Shown: positions 18,490-27,331 of the stretch, one piece after another
How positions within the stretch are numbered: the stretch's first letter is position 1
Layout of the letters: every line of letters begins with the position of its first letter
From: Antonospora locustae
Lineage: Eukaryota; Microsporidia
DNA: 64,000 nt
Direction of reading: 5' to 3'
NCBI GenBank assembly: GCA_007674295.1
Contig: CM017458.1
Location: forward strand, 1-64,000
Made by a program: the position numbers and the translations under genes
Notes under the pieces: model-generated
Seen by the model: only the letters and a program-made list of their open reading frames with translations
Databases searched by the model: none
Told to the model about the DNA's origin: nothing

Positions 18490-20166
18490 ATGTCTGCTTA
18501 TTGTCTGAACAATAACTTCCGCATGTTGTGTTTTATTCTGCTTTTGCTAGAGAAAACAGTATATACCGAGCTAGCTGCGGAGCCCTTAGGCGACTTGTCC
18601 TGCACCTCTGGTGTGCATGACGAGCATGCACCCATCATAAAAAGCATATCCATTGAGCCGCTTGCAGAGACGTGTGATGAAGATATGCATCTGCCTAAAT
18701 GCTTTGCAGATGAGGTCATAAGACAGCATGCAGGACAGGGACCCAGACTTGGCCAAAATGCGGTTAGAGTTAGTCGCAAAGAGACAAGCCCGCTGAAACA
18801 ACCCCTAGAAACACAGCAAATAGAACCTGAAACACTTCTGCCAGCTCATACATGGATCTCTCAAACACAGCAGTGCTATGTTGTTACTTACAAAAACAAC
18901 CCAAAGGGCGAGTCTTTTCTTGACTTCCTTTCCGGACTTGGCGCAAGGGTTGTGAAGAAATACAGTAGATATTTCAACGGCGTGCACTTCTGTCTTGAAA
19001 ACGCAACTTTGGTACGTACGATAAAAGAGCACCATCTTTTGGCCTACATGGAGAAAGACAGCGTGTATGTAGTCGCACACTCGCAGTCAAATGTCCCGAG
19101 GCACATGCGCCTCATGCAGTACTATGGAAACTTTGTGTTCAACAACCATCTGTATGACAACATCTTTCTCAGGTACTTTCCGCCAATGTTTCTCTACCGA
19201 ATGCTTTTTAACTATTACAAATACGACTTTGCGGGCGCAGGTGTTGACATCTACCTTGTGGACACAACAGTGGACACATCTGCCCCCGAAATAAGGGGTC
19301 GTGCATATAACCTCTATCCACATGCACCTGTATGCAACATGCATGGCACAAACATGGCCGTTTTGGCCGCAGGTACAACAATGGGATTCGCAAAGAGAAG
19401 CAGCATACACGCAGTGAATGTTCTTGACTGCGACGGTAGAATTCACCTTTCAAGACTGCTTTCATGCCTGGAGCAGCTCCAGATAAAAGAGGGAAGACGA
19501 TCTATTTTGTTGTTCAGTATGTCTGGGCCGCGATCTGAAATTCTGAACAAAGTGATTTCAGAAATAGCGCTGGAAGCAATTGTCATAACAGCCGCTGGAA
19601 ACAACGGAGAGTCTGCATGCAAGTTTTCGCCAGGAAGCTCCAGAGCTGCGATAAACGTCGGTGCCACAAACAAGTTTGCCCGTCCATCTAGGTTCACAAA
19701 CCACGGCGATTGTGTCTCCATCTTTTCGCTTGGAGAGGAGGTTGGAAACAAGTCTGTTGTGCCAGATGCCCACAAGCTGTATGGCACAAGCATCTCGGCA
19801 GCTCTAGTTGCCGGTGCCACAGCTGTTTTCCTTGAAAAGTTTCAAAAGGCAACTCCCACTCAGGTCTGGCTCTTTCTACTAAAAAACTCATTCAGGAGCT
19901 CCGGCTCCATGGTGGTGCAGAAGATTCCTTATCTTGACCTGTACTCTGGCGCTGCAGATCTTTACGGTTCCCATCCCGACATGCTTTTATACTGCGAGAA
20001 CTACATGCTGGCTGTTGTAGAGTGTGTACTTTGCCTGCTTCTGGTAGCTATTGTAATCTACTATCTCCGAAGGAAAGTAAGAGAAAAAAGGCGCCGCGAG
20101 ATGCTCATGGTCCCGCCTATCGACAGAAAAGTGTCCTTATACTCAGACGAGAGCAGTTATGCATGA
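18490..20166 (+). CDS. Membrane-anchored subtilisin-like serine protease
   Basis: The 558-residue S8 protease carries a signal peptide (MLCFILLLLEKTVYTELA; an ATG at 18523 would start exactly there and is an alternative start). It has a propeptide/inhibitor-I9-like region (about 128-200) and a catalytic domain with Asp258 (IYLVDTTVD), His285 (HGTNMAVLAAG), oxyanion Asn371 (ITAAGNNGES) and Ser434 (YGTSISAALVAGA). A C-terminal transmembrane helix (about 505-528) and a basic cytosolic tail follow. All catalytic residues are present; the usual DTG is DTT and HGTH is HGTN. Subtilisin-like proteases of microsporidia are linked to spore and polar-tube maturation. No CCC box precedes either ATG, unlike most genes here. 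Confidence 0.92.
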   Translation: MSAYCLNNNFRMLCFILLLLEKTVYTELAAEPLGDLSCTSGVHDEHAPIIKSISIEPLAETCDEDMHLPKCFADEVIRQHAGQGPRLGQNAVRVSRKETSPLKQPLETQQIEPETLLPAHTWISQTQQCYVVTYKNNPKGESFLDFLSGLGARVVKKYSRYFNGVHFCLENATLVRTIKEHHLLAYMEKDSVYVVAHSQSNVPRHMRLMQYYGNFVFNNHLYDNIFLRYFPPMFLYRMLFNYYKYDFAGAGVDIYLVDTTVDTSAPEIRGRAYNLYPHAPVCNMHGTNMAVLAAGTTMGFAKRSSIHAVNVLDCDGRIHLSRLLSCLEQLQIKEGRRSILLFSMSGPRSEILNKVISEIALEAIVITAAGNNGESACKFSPGSSRAAINVGATNKFARPSRFTNHGDCVSIFSLGEEVGNKSVVPDAHKLYGTSISAALVAGATAVFLEKFQKATPTQVWLFLLKNSFRSSGSMVVQKIPYLDLYSGAADLYGSHPDMLLYCENYMLAVVECVLCLLLVAIVIYYLRRKVREKRRREMLMVPPIDRKVSLYSDESSYA

Positions 20167-20658
20167 GGGTGCCTTTATGAGTCTTTATTCACGAAGTACA
20201 TAATAACCCATAGCAGGTGGTCGTCTCTGGCGCAAGAATACGCAGTTTTGCAGACTGTGATGTCTACAAATGTCTTTTTCACACAAAAATGCGTCATTAT
20301 AAGTATGCCTTTGGACAACGCTGTGTCTTATTATCGTCATGATGTAGTGCTTGTATCATACATTCACACGTGAAACACGGCACATCTTGAATTTTTGGGC
20401 GATGCAAAACAAAACATACCGGAGGATGGGAAATCAAAACTGTTCATGCACAAATTGCAAGAGCTATTCTATACCACAGACATCAGGAAAATGGCAACGG
20501 AGAACCCTGCTGAAAGTGTAGCAAGATTCTTCACAAGTATTGCTCCTGCCCTGCTGAAATCTAAGTCACAGCTCTATGTAGCATTGTTTTAATGGTTGTC
20601 AGTGCTGTTAGGCATTTAAAGACATACAAATAAACTCTAGTTGCATGTAACTTATAAT
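20167..20658. other. Intergenic, weak open frame only
   Basis: A 48-codon plus-strand frame from an ATG near 20446 to a stop at 20592 has protein-like composition (MHKLQELFYTTDIRKMATEN) but no domain or start signal. It may be a remnant. Nothing else is seen. Confidence 0.3.
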
Positions 20659-21225
20659 TCATTCACAGCGAAATGCACCTCTTTCAAAACAAGGGGCGAT
20701 CCCAGTGTCAAAAAGAATGTGGGCTGGATCCATAGCAGTATGGTTCTCAAAAAGATTACTTTCCAGGCTCGTGCAAATGCCAAGGCTGCCACTCTGCGGA
20801 AAAAGATTCGAACACCTACCAGAATCGGTGCACATCATCACCGGCATCTCAAATAGATTGTTGTTCGTTGCGCTAAAACAGAATTGTGCTGCAGATACAT
20901 ACGTATCCGAGGTATTACACGCAATGTCGTCGTAAAAACCATTATGTTTAATGCATTTATCCGCCATCTTCTTTTCCTTTGCCCTTCTGTTCTGAAACCA
21001 AACCTGTATGCTTCTTGGCGTCATTCCAAGCTGCTCTGCAAGCATTTTGCGCATCTGTGTGTCTGGCCTTATGTTTGTCTCAAAGGTTCTCTCGAGAACT
21101 TCAAGCTGCTGTCTCGTAGTTTTCTTTCTATGTCGGACTGCAAAGGGATTGTAGTACTCGCTACGAATCTCACCATCAGATGTCTGCGAAAACGCATCGA
21201 AGTATTGTTGGCAGCTTCTGTCCAT
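20659..21225 (-). CDS. Homeodomain transcription factor
   Basis: The 188-residue product is preceded by ACTCCC directly before the ATG. A homeodomain spans about residues 30-88: RHRKKTTRQQLEVLERTFE (helix 1), a MRKMLAEQLGMTPRSIQ turn and the recognition helix IQVWFQNRRAKEKK with the invariant Trp, Phe, Asn and Arg. It has the typical 60-residue length. The C-terminal 100 residues are Cys/Asn/Ser-rich and unrecognised. Microsporidia keep a small set of homeodomain genes. I cannot tell which member this is; regulation of development or spore formation is a guess. Confidence 0.93.
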   Translation of the reverse strand: MDRSCQQYFDAFSQTSDGEIRSEYYNPFAVRHRKKTTRQQLEVLERTFETNIRPDTQMRKMLAEQLGMTPRSIQVWFQNRRAKEKKMADKCIKHNGFYDDIACNTSDTYVSAAQFCFSATNNNLFEMPVMMCTDSGRCSNLFPQSGSLGICTSLESNLFENHTAMDPAHILFDTGIAPCFERGAFRCE

Positions 21226-21723
21226 GGGAGTACCTGAAATTGTTTATTTATTTAGACCAATACACATTTCCATTTCAGGAATATATAAATTAATTAAACA
21301 TTTGCAAGAAAAGTTCGTCCATTCTACTTTTTGCAAGCTTTAGTGACCGGCTTTCTTGATTTGTGACGCGTTGTAGGTGTCGCCTTCTTCGTTAAGGTTT
21401 CAGGATGGCAGATGTCACAGGAGAAGACTCTTGTGCACAGGCGCTCCAAGCAGCATGTGTGTTTATGCACAAGATGTGAAAATGCCACAAGTATCTGTTG
21501 TGACTTGCTACACTCTGTGCCAAATGCATCAGTTATTTCAATGTCTAGACGCCCTTATAAACTATTAAGCTGGTTTCTGTGAGAAGTTTCTTTTAAGCAA
21601 GAAGCTTTTATATCACTAACTGCGGAACACATTTCATGGGCATAACCGTCTCTGGAAAAGAAACGTGGGGTACGCTTCGAATGCAGCATTGCGTTTTACA
21701 AAAACATTATGCAAAATAGCCCC
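21226..21723. other. Intergenic, no confident gene
   Basis: The first 80 bases are AT-rich and promoter-like for the homeodomain gene (repeated TTTATT). A roughly 55-codon plus-strand frame near 21413-21580 has two CxC/CxxC pairs (CLCTRC) but no family match I trust. Confidence 0.3.
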
Positions 21724-21951
21724 ATGAAGCAGCAAAACAAGGTGATGATTTTGTGCGCAGCAACCTGTGCCATAACTAAAATTATCTTTGGAAACTCCCT
21801 TCTTGCGTTTGTTTCTACAGTTGTCTCTACTTTTGTCGTGTACATTCTCATCAAGACACTTATGGACGTCATGCATATGCCCAACTGCTCCGATCAGTAC
21901 AGAGAGTTCCTCGAGCGTATGAAATGCGTAGAGACGCTCAAACAGAAGTAG
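21724..21951 (+). CDS. Small membrane protein, family unknown
   Basis: Two in-frame ATGs are possible (21709 and 21724). The second is directly preceded by AGCCCC, the local start signal, giving 75 residues. Two hydrophobic stretches (VMILCAATCAITKIIFG and LLAFVSTVVSTFVVYILI) suggest a double-spanning or hairpin protein with a short charged C-terminus (QYREFLERMKCVETLKQK). Size and topology resemble small subunits of ER complexes, but I could not match a family. Its 3' end faces CDC45, 61 bp away. Confidence 0.6.
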   Translation: MKQQNKVMILCAATCAITKIIFGNSLLAFVSTVVSTFVVYILIKTLMDVMHMPNCSDQYREFLERMKCVETLKQK

Positions 21952-22012
21952 CTCATGGCGCTGCATACATTCGTGTTGGACACACTAATAGTTGGTGTAC
22001 AGTGCAGTGTGT

Positions 22013-23341
22013 TTATTTTCTGAATGCTCTTCTATAGAAAAGCTTAAGTGAGTCGTTTTCAACGCCAAATGCCATGCCAAAAGTGTCCAGGCTCCAGTGG
22101 CTTACACTCTGCAGGTACTCAGATGCGCATTCCTTTGCAGACGTTATGACAGAGAAACTTTCTGGGCTCTCGTGGACAATCAGCAGCCTGAATTCTTTTC
22201 CCTGCCGCCTGAAGATCACCATAAAAAGCATGTGTAGCAAGCTGAGAAACATCGCCCTGTTTCTGTACCGGACGGGTTCCGTTAAGATCAGAACCCTTGC
22301 ACCTTTTGCCGGTCTTATACATAGATAGTTGTTCTTTATAATTTCAACTAGTGTAGCATACAAACTGGCAGGCCCGCCAAGGTCAATTGCTTTGTCATGA
22401 GGAAAGCTCAAAATGGCGTGAACAGGTGAGTTGAGCAGAAAGTACCATATTCCAAAGTAGTTCTCCAGAGACGATATGGGCGCGCTGTACTCCACTTTCT
22501 TGTAGAATAAGAACGATGACCTCAGACTGCTTCGCAGTCTCTTTTTTGTGTTGTGCTCAACATTGATAAACTTTTCTTGGGTTTCTGCCTTAGCAACTCC
22601 CAGTTGTGCAAAAAACTCCTTAACCTTTAGATCTCTATCGCCACATGCTCTTTTCCGCGAGAAAAGCCTTTTTTCTACAATAAAGTCTATGTCGTTACCC
22701 ACTGCAGTAAAGAGCGTGGCATTGTTTATAAAGAGAAGATCAATGTTGTGTCTCAGAAAAACTCTGTCCAGGTGCTCGGCTGAGTTCAGCCTCTTAGCAT
22801 GGAGGACAACCTCTCTGTAGAAATTGCTACAGAGCCTGCAGCAGCCTGTGTTATCCACCAGTTCCTCGTCGTCGCTCGTTTTGTCCTGGGGCGCTGCATG
22901 CAGAGACTCAAACTCCCTGTAATAGAAACACTTACTGGTGTCCAGCATAACAGCAAGGGGCCACAGAATGCTGTTGTCTATGACATTCAGACTCTCTGCC
23001 ATCTCGTATACTAGAACAGCTGCGTAAGGATTCCTTGGACATTGTTCAGCGCTAGCAACCACTCTATCGAGGTTCTGCACGTCTCGGCGTCCTAAAAACA
23101 GTCCTCTGCTGTAGCTTGAGTGCCACAAGTTGATAAACATCTTGTACTCCTCTGCGATCACAGATTCATGCACCGTGACCACGTTTATCTCGTACTTGAT
23201 GATCTCCCTCTCAAGAATGGTTACAAGCATCTTGAGGGCACATATTGACTGGGGACATGCGTCCACATATATCTTTACGATGCTTTGCTCTCTGATTTTC
23301 GCCAGAATGCGCCTTGCGTCTCGAGTGCTGTATGTCTCCAT
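22013..23341 (-). CDS. CDC45: Replication initiation factor CDC45
   Basis: CDC45 joins MCM2-7 and GINS in the CMG replicative helicase. The 442-residue product opens with the expected RecJ-like start VKIYVDACPQSICALKMLV, in which the acidic and small residues correspond to the DHH-derived fold. Later it shows RLRSSLRSSFLFYKKVEYSA plus PISSLENYFGIWYFLLN, matching the conserved Cdc45 region before the C-terminal domain, and LGGPASLYATLVEIIKNN. It is shorter than yeast Cdc45 (650), mostly through loss of the acidic linker. The stop codon is embedded in AATAAA (22012-22017). No CCC box precedes the ATG. A second replisome gene (Ctf4-like) lies at 34 kb. Confidence 0.82.
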   Translation of the reverse strand: METYSTRDARRILAKIREQSIVKIYVDACPQSICALKMLVTILEREIIKYEINVVTVHESVIAEEYKMFINLWHSSYSRGLFLGRRDVQNLDRVVASAEQCPRNPYAAVLVYEMAESLNVIDNSILWPLAVMLDTSKCFYYREFESLHAAPQDKTSDDEELVDNTGCCRLCSNFYREVVLHAKRLNSAEHLDRVFLRHNIDLLFINNATLFTAVGNDIDFIVEKRLFSRKRACGDRDLKVKEFFAQLGVAKAETQEKFINVEHNTKKRLRSSLRSSFLFYKKVEYSAPISSLENYFGIWYFLLNSPVHAILSFPHDKAIDLGGPASLYATLVEIIKNNYLCIRPAKGARVLILTEPVRYRNRAMFLSLLHMLFMVIFRRQGKEFRLLIVHESPESFSVITSAKECASEYLQSVSHWSLDTFGMAFGVENDSLKLFYRRAFRK

Positions 23342-23633
23342 GCAATATTACAGGCTCCTTTTATCTTTTTTTGGCGGGAAGTCTTGCAAGTCACGCATAC
23401 TTGCATGTGCCAGGAGAGATCTGTACCGTGCACACTCATGCCAAAGGCACATCGTGTTTCCTAGCATTTGCCCTATACATAGCTAGCTTTTATGTTGCGC
23501 ATCAAAGCTGCTGCACTGTAAGCAGTTCAACGAAACCGGAAACGTCTCTGCATTTGACAAGCATTTTGCTTCAGTTTTAAGTAGAGCATGGCACAGCGTT
23601 TCTGCATCTACAGGAAGTTACTCCTGGTCCCCA

Positions 23634-24080
23634 ATGGCACAGAAGCATCTTGGTGCACCCCGCAAAAAGGCCAGGGCAATGAGAGCAAAGGCGGAAAAGC
23701 TCAAAAAGGCTCTCAACGTATACACATACAGACTGCGGGATATTCAAAAAAAAATAGCATCGGCAAGAGAACTGAACCAGAGAACGTGCGAGGAGCTTGC
23801 ACGTAGATATGCAAAAAGTGAAAAAGCAACAGCGGTGATGGAAGGCTATTACAACGAGAGAATAGAGTACTACAAGAGCTTGTACGTATCTTGTTGTGAC
23901 AGCTGCCTTGAGAAAAGAAAGGAGTCTCTAGAGCTTCGTGAAAAATATGCACATTCGCTGAAGCAAATCCGAATGCTGCAATACAAAGTTGAACTTGAAG
24001 AGCTTAAAAAAAGTTTTCAAAAACCCCCCTTGAATGACCAGCTGAGTACCGGCAACAAAAAGGAAAGATGCAGCAAATAG
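23634..24080 (+). CDS. Coiled-coil protein, function unknown
   Basis: The 148-residue product starts at an ATG preceded by GGTCCCCA. Residues about 10-125 are almost all helix-forming and charged with heptad-like spacing (AMRAKAEKLKKALNVYTYRL, LKQIRMLQYKVELEELKK). A CCDSC motif sits in the middle. There is no signal peptide or membrane segment. The basic N-terminus (RKKARAMRAKAEKLKK) could bind nucleic acid or act in the nucleus. I recognise no family. A short overlapping frame at 24068-24250 (60 codons) is not supported. Confidence 0.65.
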   Translation: MAQKHLGAPRKKARAMRAKAEKLKKALNVYTYRLRDIQKKIASARELNQRTCEELARRYAKSEKATAVMEGYYNERIEYYKSLYVSCCDSCLEKRKESLELREKYAHSLKQIRMLQYKVELEELKKSFQKPPLNDQLSTGNKKERCSK

Positions 24081-24318
24081 ATAGCGAAATGTTGCTTGTG
24101 TGCGCAGGCAATTTGAGGAGCTCTACGCACAGAAAACGACAAGACAGCGTCTGTGAATGCTGCAGGAACAGAGCAGTTGTGGAAAAGCATCTGCTGAGTT
24201 GCTGCTACATACAGAATAGCACGGCATTTATGCTTCTGTTTAATGCGTGACCAGCGGGCTTTATTTTAAGAGAATACATGAGTGTCTCCTTTATAAATAA
24301 ACAAAACTTCATTAAATT

Positions 24319-24334
24319 AAAAAAATTTGAGGGG
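24319..24334 (+). promoter_or_regulatory. AAATTT box plus GGGG start signal
   Basis: The string AAAAAAATTTGAGGGG ends two bases before the ATG at 24337. It combines the AAATTT-like and GGG-like elements described for microsporidian transcription starts and is the GGG variant of the CCC signal seen elsewhere in this window. Confidence 0.7.
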
Positions 24335-24336
24335 TT

Positions 24337-25485
24337 ATGGGGACACCAAAAGATAAAAAGTATGCATATGATGACAGCAACGAAAGCGTGCTTGGAAACG
24401 AATTTGAGGAGAACGAGGAAAACTATTTGGCCGTGAAAACGTTGGTTGACGATGATTTCCAGAATGACATCACCATTTTTCAGAACGAAAATGAGATCAA
24501 TCGCTACAAAACCATTGCTATGAGGAAAAAGAAAGAAAAGAAGAAGAAAAAGAGGATGGAGGACCCTACAAAAACACCCATTAATAGAAAGGTTGTGAAT
24601 CTTCCGGCATCACAGCCGTACATAAGAATAGTTGATGGAGAGGAGCGTCTGTGCTTCAAATACAACACCAAAATAAGCGAAACGGCGCTAAACGCGATGC
24701 CTAGAGCTGAACTGGAGGACAACGAGTTTTGCGTCCGGTTCGATCTAGATTCTGTTGATATTTCAAAGATCAGCGAGAAGTTCAAAGCAGACAATGTAAT
24801 ATATCCCCGTGCAAACGTTCCCAAAGAGATGTATACGGGAAACAGATGGCAGTACGAGACAGAGTGCAACAAGTTGGCATGGCAGTTTGTGACGCTCAAC
24901 CACGTTCTGCTGTATGGAAAAAAGGGGCTTATACAGCGAGCGGTGGACTCATACAGAAAATTTAATAAGCAGAGTCGCAATAGAAGAATCGTGAAAGACG
25001 ACATGATGGGAGAGGGCATGGTCAAGAGACGGCACTCTGAATCGGCCCCAACAACTGCAAATATAGTGTGGACAGTGAAGGGCGTGTCGAAGAAGTGCAG
25101 AGTGAGAATCGACATTGAAAACGTTAACTACGAGAAGATCGACGAGGATTTCAAGTCCAGATACTCCATCTTCAACGATGACTTTGACGACACGTCTTTT
25201 GGTCTTGGAAAGTGGGAAAGCAAAAATACAGACAACGAGCTCTCCGTGAAAATCGCATATCTAAATGTGGACAACACTATGTTCTGGAATGCGGTCAAGG
25301 CTACAGATAAAACTTCCATGCTGAAAAAGGCGGTGGATGCATACAAAAATAGAGACAGTCTAAACGAGTACGACAGCTCTGACGACAACGAGGCCATACA
25401 TGATGTTGTGGCGGAAACCCTTAGCAAGATCCATAAAACGGAGGAGATTGACGACATCTTCTTCTTGGACGAAGACAAGAGCTGA
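24337..25485 (+). CDS. Nuclear protein with two copies of a fungal domain of unknown function
   Basis: The 382-residue product has a charged N-terminus with a Lys cluster (RKKKEKKKKKRM, likely nuclear signal). Two related blocks follow. The first (about 95-210) contains FCVRFDLDSVDISKISEKF, YPRANVPKEMYTGNRWQYET, ECNKLAWQFVTLN and KKGLIQRAVDSYR. The second (about 240-345) has RVRIDIENVNYEKIDEDFKS, KWESKNTDNELSVKIAYLN and SMLKKAVDAYKNR. Block one closely matches, from memory, a fungal domain (YPRAxVPxxxYxGNRxxYETECNxxGWxLAxLNxxLRGKRGLIQRAVDSxRN, DUF8032 type). Block two is a diverged duplicate. Function is unknown; the fungal proteins are thought to be nuclear. Confidence 0.8.
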   Translation: MGTPKDKKYAYDDSNESVLGNEFEENEENYLAVKTLVDDDFQNDITIFQNENEINRYKTIAMRKKKEKKKKKRMEDPTKTPINRKVVNLPASQPYIRIVDGEERLCFKYNTKISETALNAMPRAELEDNEFCVRFDLDSVDISKISEKFKADNVIYPRANVPKEMYTGNRWQYETECNKLAWQFVTLNHVLLYGKKGLIQRAVDSYRKFNKQSRNRRIVKDDMMGEGMVKRRHSESAPTTANIVWTVKGVSKKCRVRIDIENVNYEKIDEDFKSRYSIFNDDFDDTSFGLGKWESKNTDNELSVKIAYLNVDNTMFWNAVKATDKTSMLKKAVDAYKNRDSLNEYDSSDDNEAIHDVVAETLSKIHKTEEIDDIFFLDEDKS

Positions 25486-25708
25486 CATGAGTTGCTGATC
25501 GTATGCGATGCGCTAAAACAGTGCGGTCTGTATGTTGTTGTATCATTTATTGTATTTTATTTTTATATGGCCATAAATAAATTGCGAGGTGTCTTTTTAG
25601 TTACTCACGGCTCGTTCTGAGAAATCAATCAAATCGTAGATTTTCTGCTCTTTTGCGCACCGCATGCCCAAGTCCGACGGAGCCTATGCACAACAATAGG
25701 TAGACACA

Positions 25709-26914
25709 ATGCCCCTAGAAATGGATTTAGAAAGCATCAAAGTGGGGTACAAGCTTCCCATCAGAAAAGACATGTCCAACAACTTGATGTACCAGCAGGG
25801 CGAGATTCTCGGCATCAAGGATGAGGATGGCACAAGGAAGTTCTACGTGCACTATGTGGACTTCAACAAACGACTGGACGAGTGGGTCGACGGGAGCTGC
25901 CTTAAGCTGGACAACATACTGGAGATTGAAGTACCGAAGAAAAAACGTAAATCAGACAGCACATCAAAGAAAGAGCAAAGAGCAAGTGATCGCGACAGGG
26001 AGAAAAGAGACTTGGCAAGCACAAGAAAAGAGGGCGGTAGGTCAATGAAGAGCACGGTACAGGTTGATGAGGAGCTCTACAAGATCAAGAACGTGCAGAA
26101 GATTCAAATAGGAAAATTCTTGGTCGAAGCATGGTACTTCTCTCCCTATCCAGAGCTTGTTGCGACCAGCGAGATTGTTTACATATGCGAGTTCTGTCTC
26201 TTCTACTTCAGCTCGCTTGCTGCACTTGAGATTCATTCAAAGAGATGTCTCCTGCGCCACCCACCTGGCAATGAGATATACAGGTGCAATGAGCTAAGCT
26301 TCTTTGAGCTTGATGGCCACATGCAGAAAAACTATTGCAGAAACCTGTCGCTGCTGTCAAAGCTTTTTCTAGACCATAAAACCTTGTATTATGACATTGA
26401 TGTGTTTATGTTTTACGTGCTTTGCAAGTACACAAGCACTGGGTACCAGATACTTGGGTACTTCTCAAAGGAAAAGAACAGCGAGCACGGATACAATCTT
26501 GCGTGTATACTGACACTTCCTCATGAACAGAGAAAGGGATATGGAAAAGTACTGATGGACTTCTCCTACTTACTGAGCAGGAAGGAGGGTAAGATTGCGT
26601 CTCCAGAAAAGCCGCTGAGCGACCTAGGGCTGCTTGGATACCGGTCCTACTGGAAAGAAACGATCATTGATTTACTGAAGCAGGTTAAGAAGATCAGCAT
26701 TAAGGAGATATCTGCACACACGTCCATTACCGAGGAGGACGTTGTTGGAACACTTGCTGCCTCATCGATATTGCAGTTCTACAGCGGAGTGCCCACTTTC
26801 ATACTGTCTGAGGAGCTTGTTGAGAAAAATGCAAAGGCATGCAAATACAGAGTCGACCCAGGATGTCTAAAGTGGGAGATTCCAAAGACACATCATGCTG
26901 GGAAGATCGAATAA
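25709..26914 (+). CDS. ESA1: MYST-family histone acetyltransferase (ESA1/Tip60)
   Basis: Catalytic subunit of a NuA4-type complex that acetylates histone H4. The 401-residue product has a chromo-barrel domain at 10-75 (FYVHYVDFNKRLDEWVDGSC), a basic linker, the MYST C2HC zinc finger (Cys160, Cys163, His176, Cys180), the autoacetylated lysine Lys224 (FLDHKTLYYDIDVF), catalytic Cys266 (YNLACILTLP), the acetyl-CoA loop QRKGYG at 274-279 and catalytic Glu300 (SPEKPLSDLGLLGYRSYW). All active-site residues are intact. It is slightly shorter than yeast Esa1 (445). CCC lies just inside the ORF (ATGCCCC) rather than upstream. Confidence 0.97.
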   Translation: MPLEMDLESIKVGYKLPIRKDMSNNLMYQQGEILGIKDEDGTRKFYVHYVDFNKRLDEWVDGSCLKLDNILEIEVPKKKRKSDSTSKKEQRASDRDREKRDLASTRKEGGRSMKSTVQVDEELYKIKNVQKIQIGKFLVEAWYFSPYPELVATSEIVYICEFCLFYFSSLAALEIHSKRCLLRHPPGNEIYRCNELSFFELDGHMQKNYCRNLSLLSKLFLDHKTLYYDIDVFMFYVLCKYTSTGYQILGYFSKEKNSEHGYNLACILTLPHEQRKGYGKVLMDFSYLLSRKEGKIASPEKPLSDLGLLGYRSYWKETIIDLLKQVKKISIKEISAHTSITEEDVVGTLAASSILQFYSGVPTFILSEELVEKNAKACKYRVDPGCLKWEIPKTHHAGKIE

Positions 26915-26972
26915 CTAACCAGTCCATAGTGGCCAAAATTAACACTGTGAGACGTGGCGCAATAAAATGTTT

Positions 26973-27173
26973 TTAGTTGCTGTTTACGATCTCGTATATT
27001 TGTCTCAGCTTCTGTGATCTTTTCTCTTGCAGCTCAGCATATTCGCTCTTGAGCTGCTCGCTGTACTCCGCAATCTTATTCACAGTGTTTTCTATCTTCG
27101 CATCGTAGTCTTCCAGCTTTTTCTTCAGCTCCTGCAGCACGCTAACGATCTTTGACTCAAAACCAAATACCAT
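26973..27173 (-). CDS. Small coiled-coil protein
   Basis: Starting at the ATG at 27173 (behind GGGAGTTTATGC) this gives 66 residues, nearly all one amphipathic helix (VLQELKKKLEDYDAKIENTV, NKIAEYSEQLKSEYAELQEK). It has no signal peptide. It lies between the 3' end of ESA1 and the divergent RPB1 promoter, with 158 bp to the RPB1 ATG. Small helical subunits of kinetochore or vesicle complexes look like this, but no family is recognised. Composition and placement support a real gene. Confidence 0.55.
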   Translation of the reverse strand: MVFGFESKIVSVLQELKKKLEDYDAKIENTVNKIAEYSEQLKSEYAELQEKRSQKLRQIYEIVNSN

Positions 27174-27331
27174 GCATAAACTCCCATACATTTTTTATGC
27201 AGAAAAAACTACGAGCGGAAACCTCTGCTGCCTTGCATGCAACATTCAAGCTCGCATGTCAATGGCCAGCGACTTGGCGCACGTCAGGCCTGCAAAATCC
27301 TCTGTTTTGTTAAAAAAAATTGTGGTCCCTC

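Noticed and set aside
21400..21580. Possible RPL37-like zinc-ribbon frame (MSQEK..., CLCTRC)
   Set aside because: Cysteine spacing and C-terminus do not fit eL37; no CCC box directly before the ATG.
24068..24250. 60-codon frame overlapping the end of the coiled-coil gene
   Set aside because: Overlap, no start signal and no domain; probably chance.
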